Below the pieces are notes generated by a model that worked only from the letters and a program-made list of their open reading frames with translations, was not told the DNA's origin and searched no databases. Positions 61,364-64,000 of a stretch of DNA of 64,000 nucleotides are shown here, in pieces. Origin of the DNA: Sphingobacterium siyangense (GTDB lineage: Bacteria; Bacteroidota; Bacteroidia; Sphingobacteriales; Sphingobacteriaceae); assembly GCF_007830445.1 (NCBI RefSeq), contig NZ_VLKR01000007.1, positions 1-64,000 on the forward strand. Direction: 5' to 3'. Position 1 is the stretch's first letter; the number at the start of each line of letters is the position of its first letter. Position numbers and translations under genes: made by a program.

Positions 61364-62863
61364 TTACTTCTTGTCCCACCAGACTTTGGATAGGAACGAG
61401 TCACCATTTGTCAAGCGTGCTGCAGCCTCTTTTAAATTTGCTGCGTTTAACTCAGCCTCTTCACTGGAATAAATAGCTCTACGCGGTATTTGTCCGTTGG
61501 TGGAACCTGGGTTAGGACCGGGGGTTAATCGAGGATATCCTGTACGTCGCCATTCGGCAAAGGCTTCCATGTCCCGGCCAAATAGGTGAATCCATTTTTG
61601 TGTCGCTATTTTCTCCATTTTCTGTTCGTCAGTCAAGCCGCTTAGATTGAGCACAGGTTCGTATGCAGAGGGGATTGCCGTCATATTGTATGGCGGAAGT
61701 GCCAGCGCAGCTTTGACCCCTTCTGTAAAGAACGTTTGGGTATTTGCAGGTGTAGCACCCCAGCCAAGAAGTGCAGCTTCGGCTTTGTAAAAACAGATAT
61801 CCGAATAGGTAAAGGCATAGCTTGGGATCGGTGCAAATGAAAGGCTGAACCAAGTAGACTTATTCGCCGTTGAATAGTTGGCACGAATTAATTGTGACAG
61901 TTGGTTATCGGTCAACGAAACCCCAATACCTTGATAGGTTGCGACTCCATTGCTAATGACCGGTTCGGCAAGTAAAGGAAGCCTTGGATCATTGTATTCT
62001 TTGAGTTTTTCAACCAGGGTATTAGCCAAATAACGTAGATCGGCACTTCCGGTAGTCATTTGACGTAAAATTGGGTTCTGGTTTTCAGCCTGAGCATCGT
62101 TGTAGGTCGGTACTGCGGCATTATCACTGTTGCTGGAGAATAGACCTATAGCAGAAGTCATGGCTTCAGTAACCGTTTTCTGGGCCAAAGAAGGATTGGC
62201 GTACCGCATGCGCATGCCGAGCTTTAATTTGAGCGAATTGCCAAATTTTTTCCATTTATCAATACTGCCTTTGTAAAAGAAATCTGAAGATCCGTAAGAC
62301 AGGTCGCCGCTTGTAAGCTTTGCCATAGCTGCATCGACCTTTTGAACCAGTGCCGGATAGATCTCTTCTTGTTTGTCAAATTTTGGGGTACGATTAATTT
62401 CCTTATTGGATTTTGTGATCTCGGAGTAGGGGATGTCACCAAACAAATCTGTAAGGCGCTGATAGAGGTATGCTTCATAAAGCTCGGCAATAGCCAGTTT
62501 ACTTCTTCCTTCTGCATTGTCTTCCTTGCCGCTTAATTCCTGTTTGATCTGAACGATATTGCGGAGCAAGGTGTAGTGCTGCGACCAAATAAGATTTTCG
62601 GGTCCTTCAAAATATCGAGAAACAGGCACTACCGGTCCCCCGGCCCAATGTTGGATCCAAGAGCCGAACTTGTTGTTGGGTAGTTCCCCAGATTCCTGAA
62701 AAGTGCCATCACGTAGAATGCGGGCTATGAGTAAGGAAGGGTCTACAGTGGTGACCGATGTCGGCGGCGTATTGATCCGTTCGAAATCTTTGGTACATGA
62801 ACCTAATCCTGCCACAGAAATAAGTCCGACGATGAATGTATTTTTAAATAGTTTCTTTTTCAT
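61364..62863 (-). CDS. SusD/RagB-family lipoprotein (SusD_2 type)
   Basis: ATG 62863 gives 499 residues with lipobox Cys23 (ISVAGLGSCTKDFERIN). The family features are the N-terminal NTPPTSVTTVDPSLLIARIL, IAELYEAYLYQRLTDLFGDIPYSE, and a C-terminal KWIHLFGRDMEAFAEWRRTGYPRL. This is the variant of SusD that does not follow the classical TPR consensus closely. It starts 10 bp after the SusC gene stop on the same strand. Confidence 0.92.
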   Translation of the reverse strand: MKKKLFKNTFIVGLISVAGLGSCTKDFERINTPPTSVTTVDPSLLIARILRDGTFQESGELPNNKFGSWIQHWAGGPVVPVSRYFEGPENLIWSQHYTLLRNIVQIKQELSGKEDNAEGRSKLAIAELYEAYLYQRLTDLFGDIPYSEITKSNKEINRTPKFDKQEEIYPALVQKVDAAMAKLTSGDLSYGSSDFFYKGSIDKWKKFGNSLKLKLGMRMRYANPSLAQKTVTEAMTSAIGLFSSNSDNAAVPTYNDAQAENQNPILRQMTTGSADLRYLANTLVEKLKEYNDPRLPLLAEPVISNGVATYQGIGVSLTDNQLSQLIRANYSTANKSTWFSLSFAPIPSYAFTYSDICFYKAEAALLGWGATPANTQTFFTEGVKAALALPPYNMTAIPSAYEPVLNLSGLTDEQKMEKIATQKWIHLFGRDMEAFAEWRRTGYPRLTPGPNPGSTNGQIPRRAIYSSEEAELNAANLKEAAARLTNGDSFLSKVWWDKK

Positions 62864-62873
62864 GATAAAGGGT

Positions 62874-64000
62874 TTACAGACCAACAGTGAGATTAATACC
62901 GAATGTGCGCATCATTGGAAGTGAAGTTGATTCAATACCAATCGAGCTATTGTTTACATTGAAAGCAGAAGCTTCTGGTGAAAATCCATCAGTTTTCCGT
63001 TGAAAATAAAATAGATTCCGCCCATAGACGCCCAATTTTAGGGAGTTAACAAGTTTATGTGGCATCAGCTTTTTAGGGAAAGAATAGGAGAGACTGATTT
63101 CGCGCATGGCAATATAACTCATATCATTGATCATTTCTTCGGATACCATGACTTCTTTGTCACTCGCAACAATGTTCCAGTAATCTTGTGCGGCAACCTG
63201 CTTGCTGTTTTTTGTTCCTGTACTTGTCCAGTTCCCTGATCCATCTTTTTGTCCGACCATCCCTTCGGCAACGTAGGTGCCATCACGGCCTTCCAAGGTC
63301 TTTTTAGAAGTACCATAAATGATCTGCTCACGATTGGATTGGGAGAAGATCACGCCGCCCTGACGGATATCGACAAGTGCGTAGAGGTTGAAACCTTTAT
63401 ATTTAAAGGTATTGGCAAAACCACCCAGCCAGTCGGGTTGCGCATTTCCAAGATCGGTTTCTACACGTCCGGCTGTGCGCAAAGGGAGTCCAGTGGTAGG
63501 GTCGATCAACTTATTTCCCTGATCATCTTTGATCCATGCAAACTGTGTCCCAATTAGCTGGCCAAATGGTTTTCCGACCTCCGCAACCACATTTATCCCG
63601 CGGTCTGTAGCGAGTAAAAAGCTTTCTACACCGGGATAGAGTGATTCAACTTTATTTCTGTTGCGGTTGTAATTGAAGGTTGTATTCCATTCAAAACCCG
63701 ATTCGCTTTTGATTGGTGTTGCTCCCAATACAAATTCAATACCTCTGTTGCTAATTTCTCCAGCGTTGATCCTGTTCTTTACATAGAGACTGGAAGGGGC
63801 GATTGGTACGTCCAAAATCTGATTCTTTGTCTTGGCTTGATAGTAGGTAAAGGAGAACGAAAGTCTGTTTTTTAGAAATCTCAGGTCTGCCCCAGCTTCG
63901 ATCGACGTGGTCAATTCGTTTTTCAAATTCGGATCAGGAATAATTTCTGTATAAGAAGCCATCGGTACACCACCATGGGTATACTGGTTGAGACTATAAG
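62874..64000 (-). CDS. SusC/RagA-family outer membrane protein, C-terminal part (runs off window)
   Basis: The frame is open to the last bases of the window, so the start, signal and plug are outside. The visible 375 residues are barrel strands of a SusC protein: PDPNLKNELTTSIEAGADLRFLKNRLSFSFTYYQAKTKNQI, GEISNRGIEFVLGATPI, FNLYALVDIRQGGVIFSQSN, MREISLSYSFPKKL and final FGINLTVGL. It pairs with the SusD_2-type gene downstream. Its substrate cannot be inferred. Confidence 0.93.
   Translation of the reverse strand, partial: YSLNQYTHGGVPMASYTEIIPDPNLKNELTTSIEAGADLRFLKNRLSFSFTYYQAKTKNQILDVPIAPSSLYVKNRINAGEISNRGIEFVLGATPIKSESGFEWNTTFNYNRNRNKVESLYPGVESFLLATDRGINVVAEVGKPFGQLIGTQFAWIKDDQGNKLIDPTTGLPLRTAGRVETDLGNAQPDWLGGFANTFKYKGFNLYALVDIRQGGVIFSQSNREQIIYGTSKKTLEGRDGTYVAEGMVGQKDGSGNWTSTGTKNSKQVAAQDYWNIVASDKEVMVSEEMINDMSYIAMREISLSYSFPKKLMPHKLVNSLKLGVYGRNLFYFQRKTDGFSPEASAFNVNNSSIGIESTSLPMMRTFGINLTVGL

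Noticed and set aside
1..64000. CRISPR array, tRNA or rRNA genes
   Set aside because: I looked for regularly spaced repeats and for tRNA-like cloverleaf or rRNA motifs and saw none; the only direct repeats are the IS21 end and the operator array.

Overview
The window looks like a chromosomal segment of a Bacteroidota bacterium, most likely Sphingobacterium or a close relative in Sphingobacteriaceae (inference). It is AT-rich and carries three SusC/SusD pairs and many lipoproteins with an S-[SGA]-C-type lipobox. It has promoter elements of the Bacteroidota type (TTTG or TTG, about 19-20 nt, then TAnnTTTG) and many AraC-family regulators. No rRNA, tRNA or CRISPR array was recognised.

Layout. 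1-0.8 kb: the right end of an IS21-family element (IstB tail plus terminal repeats) inserted into an IS256-family transposase, leaving only its 3' part. 0.8-8 kb: a VOC protein, a SusC/SusD pair and a porin. 8-17.2 kb: small-molecule, redox and stress genes. These are a divergent PurA paralogue with a Crp/Fnr regulator, a quinone reductase with a second Crp/Fnr regulator, a cupin protein with a divergent HxlR regulator, an SDR with an AraC regulator, and an ohr-DUF1304-nitroreductase-ohrR operon closed by a very strong terminator. 17.3-24.5 kb: a 2OG-Fe(II) oxygenase with a mini-Ada protein, a NudK-like hydrolase, AraC regulators, a Tet(X)-like flavin monooxygenase and a DUF2071 protein.

24.6-29.9 kb is the most unusual part. 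It holds a stand-alone SIR2-like protein and a compact three-gene lysis cassette with overlapping reading frames: amidase, membrane-anchored coiled coil, and a lipoprotein with a C-terminal membrane anchor (the architecture of a unimolecular spanin). An S24/CI-type repressor lies nearby, divergent from an unknown 190-residue protein across an operator array of repeated TTTGTKTAAC sites. No phage head, tail, integrase or replication gene is present, so this looks like a domesticated or remnant inducible lysis module. Next to it is a non-coding stretch with a 47-nt inverted repeat, two long interleaved complementary pairings and an intrinsic terminator, a candidate structured RNA.

30-40.6 kb: lipoprotein, DUF1772, AraC, an FMO-like plus LLM flavin enzyme pair, an HD hydrolase, small proteins, an esterase, two GNAT acetyltransferases and a calcineurin-like phosphoesterase. 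40.8-51 kb: a polysaccharide-utilization-type locus (SusC, SusD, fasciclin lipoprotein, DUF5007-like lipoprotein, AraC regulator) next to a GH78 alpha-L-rhamnosidase. 51.3-61.2 kb: SRPBCC protein, orphan LytS-type kinase, outer-membrane barrel, several lipoproteins (one with LVIVD-like repeats followed by a beta-helix-like tail), an AraC regulator and a DoxX-like membrane protein. 61.4-64 kb: a SusD-like protein and the 3' part of a SusC gene that runs off the window.

Several intergenic gaps contain readable remnants of dead genes: a frame-shifted beta-propeller/phosphoesterase 5' end, an ADP-ribosylglycohydrolase fragment, a glycosidase-like C-terminus, and a 101-codon open frame without a start. 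This suggests ongoing gene loss. All family assignments come from reading motifs by eye; none was confirmed by a database search.
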